This document shows, piece after piece, positions 52,707 through 61,155 of a stretch of DNA of 64,000 nucleotides (position 1 is its first letter; each line of letters opens with the position of its first letter). The notes beneath the pieces are model-generated. The model searched no databases and was not told where the DNA came from. It saw nothing but the letters and a program-made list of their open reading frames with translations. Position numbers and translations under genes: made by a program. The stretch comes from Sporosarcina sp. NCCP-2222 (GTDB taxonomy: Bacteria; Bacillota; Bacilli; Bacillales_A; Planococcaceae): the NCBI RefSeq assembly GCF_023168145.1, contig NZ_BQYK01000002.1, positions 65,531-129,530 of the forward strand. The letters run 5' to 3'.

Positions 52707-53972
52707 TTATAGTTCTTGACGCAAGGCTTGAATCACATCAATCTTGGTCGCTTTTCTAGCTGGACGCCACCCTGAAACCATTGCAACTGTAATACTGATC
52801 GCAGAGGCAATGAGTACGAGCTGCCATGGAATAATGGAAAATGTTACATCCAATCCACCAAGATCCTCTTCGCTAAGAGCTGCCGAAACAATCATTGGCA
52901 AGACCATATTTGCTATATAACTGATGCCGTACGAAAGGATGACGGCAATCACTGTCCCTAAAATACCGATCCAAGCACTCTCCATTAAGAAAAGCCGCTG
53001 AATTAATTTAGGACTTGCGCCGATCGCTTTCATGACGCCTATTTCACGGGTCCGTTCTGTCACAGCCATCGTCATAGTGTTAAAAATACCAATCGAAGCA
53101 ATCAATATGGCAATGGTTCCGACAAACACCAAGCCTGCTTTGAACGCGAGGAAAAACACATCAATCTGTTCCAGCTGGTCAGCAATGGAGTAGACAGAAT
53201 ATCCCTCTTCCTTCAATGCGTTGCTCACAGTCTTCACATTTTCCAGCTTATCTGCGTACATTTTTACGTTGCCATAAAACAATTCGCCATCCGGTTCTTC
53301 GACATTCGCCTGGTAGATTTGATTCAAGGTAGGGATAATGCTTTCATCCGCATATATATTGGCATCCTGAATCCAATCTTTCGCAGGTTCTTTTGCAATA
53401 CCAACAATCGTAAACGCCGTCTCTTCCGGGAATGATTCTTTTTCATCATATAACCCCATCTGATACGTAAACTGTTTTCCCATCAGTTCCCCATCATAAG
53501 TCACAGGCAATTCCGGATCCTCACCCGGCTCTATCAGATTCTGGGCAAAATGACTGCCGACCACAACCTCATTTGAAGTTTTCGGTAGACGCCCTTCCTT
53601 CAGGGCAAAGCCTACTTTCCCCTCCTCTTTAAAGTCCGTGATAATAAGCTGCTGACTTCCTTCGAAACCATCTAGGGATATCGTAGACTGCAGGTCCATG
53701 GATTGCCGGTACACAACCGCTTTGATATGGTCACGCTTCTTCAGTTTCTCAACCGTCGACTCGTTCATCTGATCCGAATACACTTCAATTTCATTTACCG
53801 CGCGATTATCCAAAATCTCTTTTCGCATCGTATCATGGATACCGAAGCCGACCGATGCCAGAACGATTAGAAAAGCCGTTCCCATTGTTGCAGCAAGAAT
53901 GGTCATGAACACGCGTAACTTATTCTTCTTAATATGCTGACGGACAAAATCCAATTGATCCTTAAACTGCAT
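52707..53972 (-). CDS. MacB-like ABC transporter permease
   Basis: A 421-residue permease with four helices: one at residues 20-45 and three in the C-terminal third, with a large extracytoplasmic domain (about residues 50-270) between them. RTREIGVMKAIGASPKLIQRLFL and the final GWRPARKATKIDVIQALR are hallmarks of the MacB/FtsX family. It works with the ATPase encoded just upstream, with which it overlaps by 11 bases. Function may be peptide or antibiotic export or envelope stress. Confidence 0.88.
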   Translation of the reverse strand: MQFKDQLDFVRQHIKKNKLRVFMTILAATMGTAFLIVLASVGFGIHDTMRKEILDNRAVNEIEVYSDQMNESTVEKLKKRDHIKAVVYRQSMDLQSTISLDGFEGSQQLIITDFKEEGKVGFALKEGRLPKTSNEVVVGSHFAQNLIEPGEDPELPVTYDGELMGKQFTYQMGLYDEKESFPEETAFTIVGIAKEPAKDWIQDANIYADESIIPTLNQIYQANVEEPDGELFYGNVKMYADKLENVKTVSNALKEEGYSVYSIADQLEQIDVFFLAFKAGLVFVGTIAILIASIGIFNTMTMAVTERTREIGVMKAIGASPKLIQRLFLMESAWIGILGTVIAVILSYGISYIANMVLPMIVSAALSEEDLGGLDVTFSIIPWQLVLIASAISITVAMVSGWRPARKATKIDVIQALRQEL

Positions 53973-54660
53973 GCGTCACGCCTCCTTCCTTCAATTCTCC
54001 ATCGTGCATCCGATAAATCCGGTCGGCCGTCTCCGCCACCGTATCGTCATGCGTAATGATAATGAACGTAATCCCGCGGGTACGGTTCAACGACTGAATC
54101 AACAGCAAAATATCCTGCTCCGTCTCGGAATCCAAACTCCCCGTCGGCTCGTCCGCGAAAATAATAGGCGGATCCGTAATAAGCGCACGCGCGATACTCA
54201 CCCGCTGTTGCTGCCCACCGGACAACTCGTTTGGATAGTGATGCTGTACGTCCGTCAATCCAACGATCGTAAGAAGCTCCTTCACTTTCTGCTTCCGGAT
54301 GGCCCGGTCCACCCCGCTCAACTTAAGCGGCAACTCCACATTCTCAAACGCCGTTAACCCCGGCATCAGCTGGAAGTTCTGAAAAATGAACCCGTACGTC
54401 GAAAGCCGAAACGCCGCTCGCTCCGCCTCCGAGTAAGAAGTCGTCATCGTGCCATCCACCCGAATCGTCCCCCGATCCGGCGTCAAAAACCCCGCCAATA
54501 TATGCAGCAACGTCGACTTCCCCGACCCGCTCCGTCCTACAATCGAAACGATCTCGCCTTTCTGTATCGAAAAATTCAACCCCTTCAGCACCGGCACTTC
54601 CTTCTCCTTGCCCTTCTTGCCAATCTTAAACGAATGATACAACTCCCGAACCTCAATCAT
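53962..54660 (-). CDS. MacB/LolD-type ABC transporter ATP-binding protein
   Basis: A 232-residue ATPase with Walker [12 protein letters not shown], the signature LSGGQQQRV, Walker [13 protein letters not shown] and a switch His in THDDTVAE. The family (MacB, LolD, FtsE) pairs with FtsX-type permeases such as the next gene. Start: ATG with GGAGGTTGCAGG upstream. The 20-bp repeat array lies upstream of this gene, but the intervening 130 bases contain no clear promoter. Confidence 0.9.
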   Translation of the reverse strand: MIEVRELYHSFKIGKKGKEKEVPVLKGLNFSIQKGEIVSIVGRSGSGKSTLLHILAGFLTPDRGTIRVDGTMTTSYSEAERAAFRLSTYGFIFQNFQLMPGLTAFENVELPLKLSGVDRAIRKQKVKELLTIVGLTDVQHHYPNELSGGQQQRVSIARALITDPPIIFADEPTGSLDSETEQDILLLIQSLNRTRGITFIIITHDDTVAETADRIYRMHDGELKEGGVTHAV

Positions 54661-54792
54661 CCTGCAACCTCCATTTGTTTCATTTGTAGGTCCAGTATAG
54701 ACGGCGAATCTTAAGAGGGAGTGAGGGGGAAAATGAAGAATTTCTTAAGAATGGAGTGGGTTGGGGGTGGGTGTTTGCTGGGAGGATTGATT

Positions 54793-55162
54793 AATTGGCG
54801 TTTGGGCTGCGGTTCTGGCGTTCAGATGTGTTTTCTGGCGTTCGTTTCGTTTTTCTGGCGTTCAACTGCTTTTTCTGGCGTTCGGTTCGACTTTCTGGCG
54901 TTCAGCCGCTGTTTCTGGCGTTCGATTCGACTTTCTGGCGTTCATTTCGATTTTCTGGCGTTCAGCCGCTTTTTCTGGCATTCGCTTCGACTTTCTGGCG
55001 TTCAGCCGTGTTTTCTGGTGTTCGTTTCGTTTTTCTGGCGTTCAGCCGCTTTTTCTGGCGTTCGTTTCGACTTTCTGGCGTTCAGCCGCTTTTTCTGGCG
55101 TTCGTTTTGACTTTCTGGCGTTCAGCTGCTGTTTCTGGCGTTCGGTTCGTTTTTCTGGCTTC
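54793..55162. repeat. array 1: 20-bp units TTTCTGGCGTTC plus 8-bp spacers
   Basis: Eighteen units start at 54813 and then every 20 bases without a single indel to 55153 (the last one is partial); a degenerate copy lies at 54793. The fixed core is TTCTGGCGTTC with rare single-base changes. Spacers fall into two kinds, AGCCGCTT and GTTTCGAC, that alternate, giving a 40-bp dimer; the order breaks once, at 54913/54933. It occupies the 532-base gap between the ABC ATPase and the NERD gene. No gene or promoter is seen in the rest of the gap. Confidence 0.9.
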
Positions 55163-55192
55163 AGTTAAATATTAAACCTTTCTTGTTGATCA

Positions 55193-56137
55193 CTAGTTCC
55201 TGTAATAGTAAGCATCTTTAGATACTCCGTACATAGTGAGTCCCGAGTTTTGAAGAAGCCTTTTAGCAACATGAATGTCTTGAATACATGCAAACTCTCT
55301 AAATTGTTGATTTGTTAGCTTCCTTTCCACCAAAACCAACCAATCCTCAATCAGTTCCAGATGAGCATCTGTAGATGTGCATCCACAATTACTGCAACTC
55401 CATCTTCTTAGCAGTCTTTTCATACCGAAATGAAAGCAATTCGGACAGATAACACCAGGCAAAATATCGATCAATGGGATCCCAAACATTTGTAATAGAG
55501 GTTCCGGTACATACTCTTGATGTTCAACAATCATTACACTTGCTATCTCTCGAATCTGCTGAGAGGTAATAATCTCTTGCTCGAGCCTTTGACTGTACAA
55601 AAGGATTGGCACATCCTGTGTACTTACAACTTGCTTGGCAGGTTGTTCATTCATGATAATTTCGTTTGTATAAGCCAAGACAACAATACCGATGATCGGC
55701 AAATCAATTCCCCTTTCTAATAGCCACTGCTTAAGGAATATCTCCTTGCGCTCCAGTTCCAAAATGGGATTCTGAAGTACTTTTCTTTCATTCAAGTTTT
55801 CTTGAATAAACTGAGTAGGATCAGATTTTACAATTATTTTTCCTGCTAAGTTTTTCACTTCAAAAATGAAGATTCCAGTGGGAGTAATTAACAATGAGTC
55901 CATTTGAAAGTAAATGCCATTCTGCTTTAAGCAAACATCATGAAGTATAACATAGGGATAGGATGGTCGAAACTCATTAATATGCTTATCAAAATAGGAC
56001 TCCCCCGAAAAGCCCGCTGCCCTCCTCCTAAAATCCTCAGATACATAACCGTATTTCTCATGTGTCTCCGGTAATCTTCTTAATAACTTTCTCAAAGCCT
56101 GCAACGTAGCTGGTTCTTTCCTCTTCTTGTATATCAT
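55193..56137 (-). CDS. NERD-domain (nuclease-related) protein with zinc ribbon
   Basis: A 314-residue protein. The NERD domain contains GESYFD (residues 45-50), FQMDSLLITPTGIFIFEVKN with Asp80, Glu93 and Lys95 in the restriction-endonuclease-like pattern, and a following helical region. A four-cysteine zinc ribbon lies at 231-253 (CPNC and CSNC), then a C-terminal alpha/beta segment. NERD proteins are nuclease-like, with unclear roles. Start: ATG with GAGG eight bases upstream. It lies between two arrays of the same 20-bp unit. Confidence 0.82.
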   Translation of the reverse strand: MIYKKRKEPATLQALRKLLRRLPETHEKYGYVSEDFRRRAAGFSGESYFDKHINEFRPSYPYVILHDVCLKQNGIYFQMDSLLITPTGIFIFEVKNLAGKIIVKSDPTQFIQENLNERKVLQNPILELERKEIFLKQWLLERGIDLPIIGIVVLAYTNEIIMNEQPAKQVVSTQDVPILLYSQRLEQEIITSQQIREIASVMIVEHQEYVPEPLLQMFGIPLIDILPGVICPNCFHFGMKRLLRRWSCSNCGCTSTDAHLELIEDWLVLVERKLTNQQFREFACIQDIHVAKRLLQNSGLTMYGVSKDAYYYRN

Positions 56138-56313
56138 TTTCCTCACCTCGATTGCACCATATCAAAGTTTCTCTATTACTCAAAATCCGTAAATCGAGGA
56201 TTTGATGTTGTTTTGATTATCAAAATGAGGATTTCAAGAGTTTACAAATTGGACAAAGCCTATACTCTCAACATTTGAAGAAATACAAAGTACATATTTG
56301 GGATATTCCTATT

Positions 56314-56633
56314 TTCTGGCGTTCAATCCGATTTTCTGGCGTTCAGCTGCTGTTTCTGACGTTCATTTCGATTTTCTGGCGTTCGCCTGCTGTTTCTGGC
56401 GTTCATTCCTATTATCTGGCGTTCACCTACTTTTTCTGGCGTTCATTCCGATTATCTGGCGTTCAGCTGCTGTTTCTGGCGCTCATTTCGATTTTCTGGC
56501 GTTCACCTGCTGTTTCTGGCGCTCATTTCGATTTTCTGGCGTTCACCTGCTGTTTCTGGCGTTCATTTCGATTATCTGGCGTTCAGTTGCCTTTTCTGGC
56601 GTTCAGCCCGATTTTCTGGCGTTCACCCGAAAT
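56314..56633. repeat. array 2: 20-bp units of the same consensus as array 1
   Basis: Sixteen units start at 56314 and then every 20 bases to 56614, with the same core TTCTGGCGTTC (variants CTGAC, TATCTGGC, GCTC) and the same orientation as array 1. Spacers alternate ATTTCGAT with ACCTGCTG or AGCTGCTG; the two kinds differ slightly from array 1. A decayed 17th unit runs to about 56645. It lies in the 566-base gap between the NERD gene and the floT terminator; the rest of the gap has no gene. Confidence 0.9.
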
Positions 56634-56663
56634 TCCCTAGCGATCACCATCCACCAAACAAAA

Positions 56664-56692
56664 AACCCCCGATCCGCCAGGCGGGTCGGGGG
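56664..56692 (-). terminator. terminator of the floT operon
   Basis: The stem CCCCCGATCCGCC/GGCGGGTCGGGGG is followed by six T on the minus strand. Confidence 0.85.
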
Positions 56693-56703
56693 CACTTCAT
56701 TAA

Positions 56704-58257
56704 TTATTCTTCGGTCGATGCATTTTCTTCTTTTGTAGCGACACCGGCACTCGACTTAGTAGCGGATAGTTCTTCGGTCAGTCGGTCGATGCTGGGACGC
56801 AGTGTGTTTTTGCCTACGTAGCTTTCCATCATTTCTTTGACGTCGATGCCGGAAGAAGCCTTTAAGGATTCTTGGAGCGTGGACATCAGGTTCGTTGCGT
56901 AGGAGGTTACTTTGTTGGCGCCGCCGCCTTCGCCGCCGCCCGTGTCAACGACAGTGATCTTGTCGATGTTGGATAGTGGGCTTGCAACTTGTTTCGCATA
57001 TTCAGGGATCATGCGGACAATCATATCAAGGACAGCTGCCTGGCCGTACTGTTCGAAGGCTTCCGCAATTTTGCGTTTTGCTTCGGCTTCGGCCAGACCT
57101 TTAAGACGAATGACATCGGCTTCGGATTCCCCTTGTGCCCGTTGCGAGTCGGCTTTTGCCAAACCATCAAGCCGGATTTTTTCCGCTTCGGCAGCGGCTC
57201 TAGCCTCGATGCGGTATTTTTCCGCGTCGGCTTCTGCCAACTGACGGGATTTTTCAGCGGCTGCATTTTGTTCAATCGCATACCGGTCGGCGTCTGCCTT
57301 TTTCTTAACTTCGGAGTCGTACTGTCTTTCCCGACGCAAGATCTCTTTCTCTTCCAATTCGATTTGCTTTTGACGTTCGATGATGCGGACTTGCATCTCC
57401 TGCTCGGTTACTTCTTGCTTGGCACGAGCGGATTCCAGCTCATACGCCTGGTCGGCACGCGCTTTCGCCACGTCTTGCTCTCGGCGGTACTCAGCCACTT
57501 TCAACTGGTTTTCTTTTTCTGCTTCAGCAATTTCAGTAGCACGCTCAATTTCAGCCTTTTGTGCTTCCTTCGATGCTTCAGCATTTTTGATGCGCGTTTC
57601 TTTTTCCGCTTCTGCAGTTGCAATATCAGCGTCGCGTTTTACTTGTGCGATCCTCGGCTTCCCTAATGAATCAAGATATCCGTTCTTATCGCGCACATCT
57701 TTAATTGTAAAGGAGACAATGACAAGCCCCATTTTCGCAAGGTCTTGCGAAGCAACCCGCTGTACTTCCTGTGAGAACTTATCACGGTTCTTATAGATTT
57801 CTTCAACAGTCATCGAGCCTAAGATGGAGCGTAAATGACCTTCTAGAACTTCTTTCGCTTCATTTTCACGGTCATCTTTTGATTTTCCTAAAAATTGTTC
57901 GGCCGCCGTTGCGATTTCAGAGATGGAACCGCCGATCTTGATGATGGCTGTACCGTCGGCCATCACTGGAACACCTTGTTCCGTGTATACTTCCGGTGTT
58001 GTTACTTCCAATTTGCTTGATAGCAAGCTGAGCGGTTCCGATTGTTGGAACACCGGGAAGACGAATGTACCGCCTCCACGAATGATTTTAATCCGGTTTC
58101 CGGAATCATCCGTATGTACATTTTTCGAGCCGAGATAGCTCCCTGTAACGATTAGCGCTTCGTCCGGTCCGACCGTCTTATACTTAGAGACGTAGACTAG
58201 GACGATGGCTAGCAGAATAAATGCCACAATCCCAATGATAATAAAAATACTTGGCAT
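56704..58257 (-). CDS. floT: flotillin-like protein FloT (YuaG)
   Basis: A 517-residue SPFH protein that organises membrane microdomains. A single N-terminal helix (residues 3-22) is followed by the SPFH/band-7 domain (ALIVTGSYLG, VLEGHLRSILGSMTVEEIYKNR), then long coiled-coil repeats rich in Ala and Glu (residues about 190-390) and a flexible C-terminal tail with GGGEGGG. Length and neighbours match Bacillus YuaG. It follows the NfeD gene by 37 bases. AAGGGGGA precedes the ATG. Confidence 0.92.
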   Translation of the reverse strand: MPSIFIIIGIVAFILLAIVLVYVSKYKTVGPDEALIVTGSYLGSKNVHTDDSGNRIKIIRGGGTFVFPVFQQSEPLSLLSSKLEVTTPEVYTEQGVPVMADGTAIIKIGGSISEIATAAEQFLGKSKDDRENEAKEVLEGHLRSILGSMTVEEIYKNRDKFSQEVQRVASQDLAKMGLVIVSFTIKDVRDKNGYLDSLGKPRIAQVKRDADIATAEAEKETRIKNAEASKEAQKAEIERATEIAEAEKENQLKVAEYRREQDVAKARADQAYELESARAKQEVTEQEMQVRIIERQKQIELEEKEILRRERQYDSEVKKKADADRYAIEQNAAAEKSRQLAEADAEKYRIEARAAAEAEKIRLDGLAKADSQRAQGESEADVIRLKGLAEAEAKRKIAEAFEQYGQAAVLDMIVRMIPEYAKQVASPLSNIDKITVVDTGGGEGGGANKVTSYATNLMSTLQESLKASSGIDVKEMMESYVGKNTLRPSIDRLTEELSATKSSAGVATKEENASTEE

Positions 58258-58294
58258 CGCAATTCCCCCTTATAAGAATTTATTAGTTTTGATC

Positions 58295-58828
58295 TTACGA
58301 AAAACGGAACGGTTCATACTCCTTGACGATGAATGTGCCTTCCTTCACTTCAATAACAAGCACTTCCTTGCCATACTCGATCGGTTCGTTCTCATAGCCG
58401 GCCGCCCGCTTGTTAATGATACCGTTCACTGTTTCAATGATGATTTCCCCGAAGCCGTCCACCGGAATCGGCACAATGACTTTGCCGACCTGGCCAGTTA
58501 ACGATTCATCGGTATACGTCATCGAAACCTCCGCAGATTTCAATGGTAGGAGCACGAAAAAATAGAGGAGTACGTCCAGCAGGATAGCGCCGACAAGCGA
58601 CACAACCAAGGTAAGGCTATGATTCCAACCCGTTAGTAATTCGAGAATATACCCGATTGCCGCGGTGAATGTAATAAATGCCAAAATGACAGCTGGATCT
58701 AGAAATGGACTGCCTTCACCGATCCCCTCCGTGATATCACTAAAGAAGATGTATAAGATTGTGGCTAGACCAGCAATAATAAGGACAGTCAGATAGACTT
58801 GCACAATCGGCATGCCAAACAGTTCCAA
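58295..58828 (-). CDS. yuaF: NfeD-family membrane protein (YuaF-like)
   Basis: A 177-residue protein with three helices (about 10-32, 45-62, 66-90) followed by a C-terminal OB-fold NfeD domain (GQVGKVIVPIPVDGFGEIII). NfeD proteins are genetically linked to flotillins, as here, and help form membrane microdomains. The start is a TTG with GGAGG eight bases upstream; an ATG 15 bases later is possible, and longer frames have no ribosome binding site. Confidence 0.87.
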   Translation of the reverse strand: MELFGMPIVQVYLTVLIIAGLATILYIFFSDITEGIGEGSPFLDPAVILAFITFTAAIGYILELLTGWNHSLTLVVSLVGAILLDVLLYFFVLLPLKSAEVSMTYTDESLTGQVGKVIVPIPVDGFGEIIIETVNGIINKRAAGYENEPIEYGKEVLVIEVKEGTFIVKEYEPFRFS

Positions 58829-59062
58829 AGCCAACACCTCCGTTTCCTTCTTTCCTACTCGGTTATATATACGGCCCATTCCCCTATAAGTTTCAATTAT
58901 CGAAAACTTTTTCAATAAAACTGGCAACCGAACATTTCATCATTCATTCACATATAAAGTAAATTCTTTTAAAGTCCGCAAATAAAATTTGTATGGTTTT
59001 TTGTCGAAATTTGCTATGATAGGAATACTGAAATTGATTCCGGAAACGGATGGAGGCTTGAC

Positions 59063-59683
59063 ATGTTTAGTCCACGTAAAACCGATCCATTTTTCTCAGC
59101 ATTGCTCACGATTGCAGAACATGTAAAAGAAGCGATGCACTATGCCAACGACTTTAAAGTGACATCAGTCGCTGATTTGAAAGAAGTAAGTGTTCAATTG
59201 AAGAAGTACGAAACCGAAGGTGATGATCTGATTCATGATTTGATCTCGAAATTGAATACCTCTTTCATGACACCGATTGAACGGGAAGATATATTGCAGC
59301 TGGCTATCAAAATGGACGATATCCTTGATGGCATCGAACATTTTGTAGCGAATTTGGAAATGTTCTCGCTTACAGAAATTGATGAATATATTCAAAAGTT
59401 CATGGAGAACATCGTTAAAAGCTCAGACGAAATTGTAAAAGCCATGGAATTGCTGGCGCGCAAGAAACTTGTCGCCATGCGTGATCACGCTGTGCAGATT
59501 AAAGAATATGAGCGGATTTGCGACGAAGTGCTGCGCACCTCGATTAAACAACTCTTCCTTCGGGAAAAAGATCCGATCCGCATCATCCAGTTCAAGGACA
59601 TGTACGAGCTGTTGGAAGACATTGCTGACCACTGCCAAGACGTAGCGAACACAATCGAAACGATCATCATGCGTAATGCGTAA
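59063..59683 (+). CDS. ykaA: DUF47/PhoU-like phosphate transport regulator (YkaA)
   Basis: A 206-residue all-helical PhoU-like protein (DUF47) that partners Pit phosphate transporters. DDLIHDLISKLNTSFMTPIEREDI and the DILDGIE segment provide metal-binding acidic residues. It is 11 bases upstream of pit, in the order known in Bacillus. Start: ATG after TGGAGG. Confidence 0.9.
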   Translation: MFSPRKTDPFFSALLTIAEHVKEAMHYANDFKVTSVADLKEVSVQLKKYETEGDDLIHDLISKLNTSFMTPIEREDILQLAIKMDDILDGIEHFVANLEMFSLTEIDEYIQKFMENIVKSSDEIVKAMELLARKKLVAMRDHAVQIKEYERICDEVLRTSIKQLFLREKDPIRIIQFKDMYELLEDIADHCQDVANTIETIIMRNA

Positions 59684-59694
59684 GGGGTAAGCAG

Positions 59695-60696
59695 ATGGAT
59701 ACATTTGTAATACTCACCATTCTCATTGTAATTTTTGCTTTGGCATTTGATTTCATCAATGGTTTCCATGACACTGCGAATGCCATTGCAACTTCTGTAT
59801 CGACTCGGGCTCTCAAACCGCGCACAGCCATTTATATGGCAGCTGCGATGAATTTTCTTGGCGCGTTGACTTTTACTGGCGTTGCCAAAACGATTTCAAA
59901 GGATATCGTTGATCCATTTATGTTGGAAAACGGTTCTCTCGTCATTTTAGCTGCCCTCATTTCAGCAATTATCTGGAATTTGGTCACTTGGTATTTTGGG
60001 ATTCCTTCAAGTTCATCCCATGCGTTGATCGGTTCCATCGCAGGGGCCGCCATCTCTGCTGCCGGGTTTGCCGTTTTGAACTATAGCGGCTTCATTAAAA
60101 TCTTGGAAGCATTGCTCATTTCGCCATTTATCGCGATAGCGGCAGGTTTTCTTGTGATGTCGATCTTCAAAGTCGTCTTAAAGAACCGCAATTTGTTTAA
60201 GGCAAATAAACGAATCCGTTACTTGCAAATTGGAACAGCGGCCTTGCAGTCATTCACTCATGGTACAAACGATGCCCAGAAAGCTATGGGGATCATTACC
60301 ATGGCGTTGATTGCAGCCAATATGCAAACCGGCGATGATATCCAATTATGGGTTCGAATCGCCGCTGCCACAGCAATGGGACTCGGAACATCTATCGGCG
60401 GCTATAAAATCATAAAAACGGTCGGCGGCAAAATTATGAAGATCCGTCCGGTGAACGGCGCTGCAGCCGATCTCAGTTCGGCGATGATTATTTTTGGCGC
60501 AACGCTGATCCATTTGCCGGTCAGTACGACGCATGTCATTTCTTCTGCCATTATGGGCGTGGGCTCTGCACAACGGGTCAAAGGCGTTAAATGGGGAGTG
60601 GCTAAAAAGATCGTCATCACATGGGTAATCACTATGCCGATTTCGGCTACGATTGCCGCAATTCTTTATCAATTGCTAAACTTATTTTCTAAATAA
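59695..60696 (+). CDS. pit: inorganic phosphate transporter, Pit family
   Basis: A 333-residue low-affinity phosphate (probably metal-phosphate:H+) symporter. The two PiT signatures are GFHDTANAIATSVSTRAL in helix 1 and QSFTHGTNDAQKAMGI in the C-terminal half, with about eight to ten helices. It is co-transcribed with the DUF47 regulator. No Pho box was seen. Confidence 0.93.
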   Translation: MDTFVILTILIVIFALAFDFINGFHDTANAIATSVSTRALKPRTAIYMAAAMNFLGALTFTGVAKTISKDIVDPFMLENGSLVILAALISAIIWNLVTWYFGIPSSSSHALIGSIAGAAISAAGFAVLNYSGFIKILEALLISPFIAIAAGFLVMSIFKVVLKNRNLFKANKRIRYLQIGTAALQSFTHGTNDAQKAMGIITMALIAANMQTGDDIQLWVRIAAATAMGLGTSIGGYKIIKTVGGKIMKIRPVNGAAADLSSAMIIFGATLIHLPVSTTHVISSAIMGVGSAQRVKGVKWGVAKKIVITWVITMPISATIAAILYQLLNLFSK

Positions 60697-60707
60697 ATTC
60701 TTTTCAC

Positions 60708-60736
60708 TTGCATTGTCAAAATAGCTCTGTTATGAT
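60708..60736 (+). promoter_or_regulatory. promoter of the cold-shock gene
   Basis: TTGCAT (60708-60713) and TATGAT (60731-60736) are 17 bases apart. The predicted transcript has a leader of about 95 bases before the start codon. Confidence 0.5.
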
Positions 60737-60742
60737 AAAGGA

Positions 60743-60837
60743 GAATTATTTTTGTTCGGCGTGACGGTTTGACCGCTTCAAGACTTGAGCAAGGATAGTA
60801 ACACAATGTGTGCATAGCACACGAGGAGGAAACAAAC
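60743..60837 (+). promoter_or_regulatory. long 5' leader of the cold-shock mRNA
   Basis: The leader contains a perfect hairpin GTGTGC-ATA-GCACAC at 60808-60822 that ends one base before the GAGGAGG ribosome binding site (60823-60829). Such a leader could respond to temperature, as in cspA mRNAs of other bacteria; this is inferred. Confidence 0.45.
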
Positions 60838-61038
60838 ATGGAACAAGGTAAAGTAAAATGGTTTAACGCAGAAAAAGGTTATGGCTTCATCGAACGTGAA
60901 GATGGCGACGATGTATTCGTACACTTCTCCGCTATCCAAGGCGACGGCTTCAAAACTCTTGAAGAAGGCCAAGACGTTAGTTTCGAAATCGAACAAGGTC
61001 AACGTGGACTTCAAGCTACAAACGTTACAAAAAACTAA
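60838..61038 (+). CDS. cspD: cold-shock protein (CspD/CspB type)
   Basis: A 66-residue single-stranded nucleic-acid-binding protein. The RNP motifs [16 protein letters not shown] and DVFVHFSAI are complete. It works as an RNA chaperone in the cold and during growth. Start: ATG after GAGGAGG; an in-frame ATG 30 bases upstream lies within the leader hairpin and is not used. The CspB/CspC/CspD assignment is uncertain. Confidence 0.95.
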   Translation: MEQGKVKWFNAEKGYGFIEREDGDDVFVHFSAIQGDGFKTLEEGQDVSFEIEQGQRGLQATNVTKN

Positions 61039-61050
61039 TTTGACTTTCCA

Positions 61051-61081
61051 AAACCACTCTCTTCGGAGAGTGGTTTTTTTA
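61051..61081 (+). terminator. terminator of the cold-shock gene
   Basis: The stem AACCACTCTC/GAGAGTGGTT with a TTCG tetraloop is followed by seven T. Confidence 0.92.
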
Positions 61082-61155
61082 TTTCAAAAGAGACATTGGT
61101 GGCAGAATCCGGTAAGATAGGAACAGCAACTATACATACAAAGGAGGACGGTACC

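Noticed and set aside
54721-55175. Long open frames over array 1 (repeats of FWRS, FLAF and SGV peptides)
   Set aside because: The 20-base unit rotates through all three frames without stops, so every frame is open; there is no ribosome binding site and no codon-like phase, so I call it non-coding.
54793-56645. CRISPR interpretation of arrays 1 and 2
   Set aside because: The conserved core is only 11-12 bases, the 8-base spacers are just two recurring kinds, and no cas genes are present.
56275-56738. Long open frames over array 2
   Set aside because: Same reason as array 1: the frames are products of a 20-bp repeat, with no start signal.
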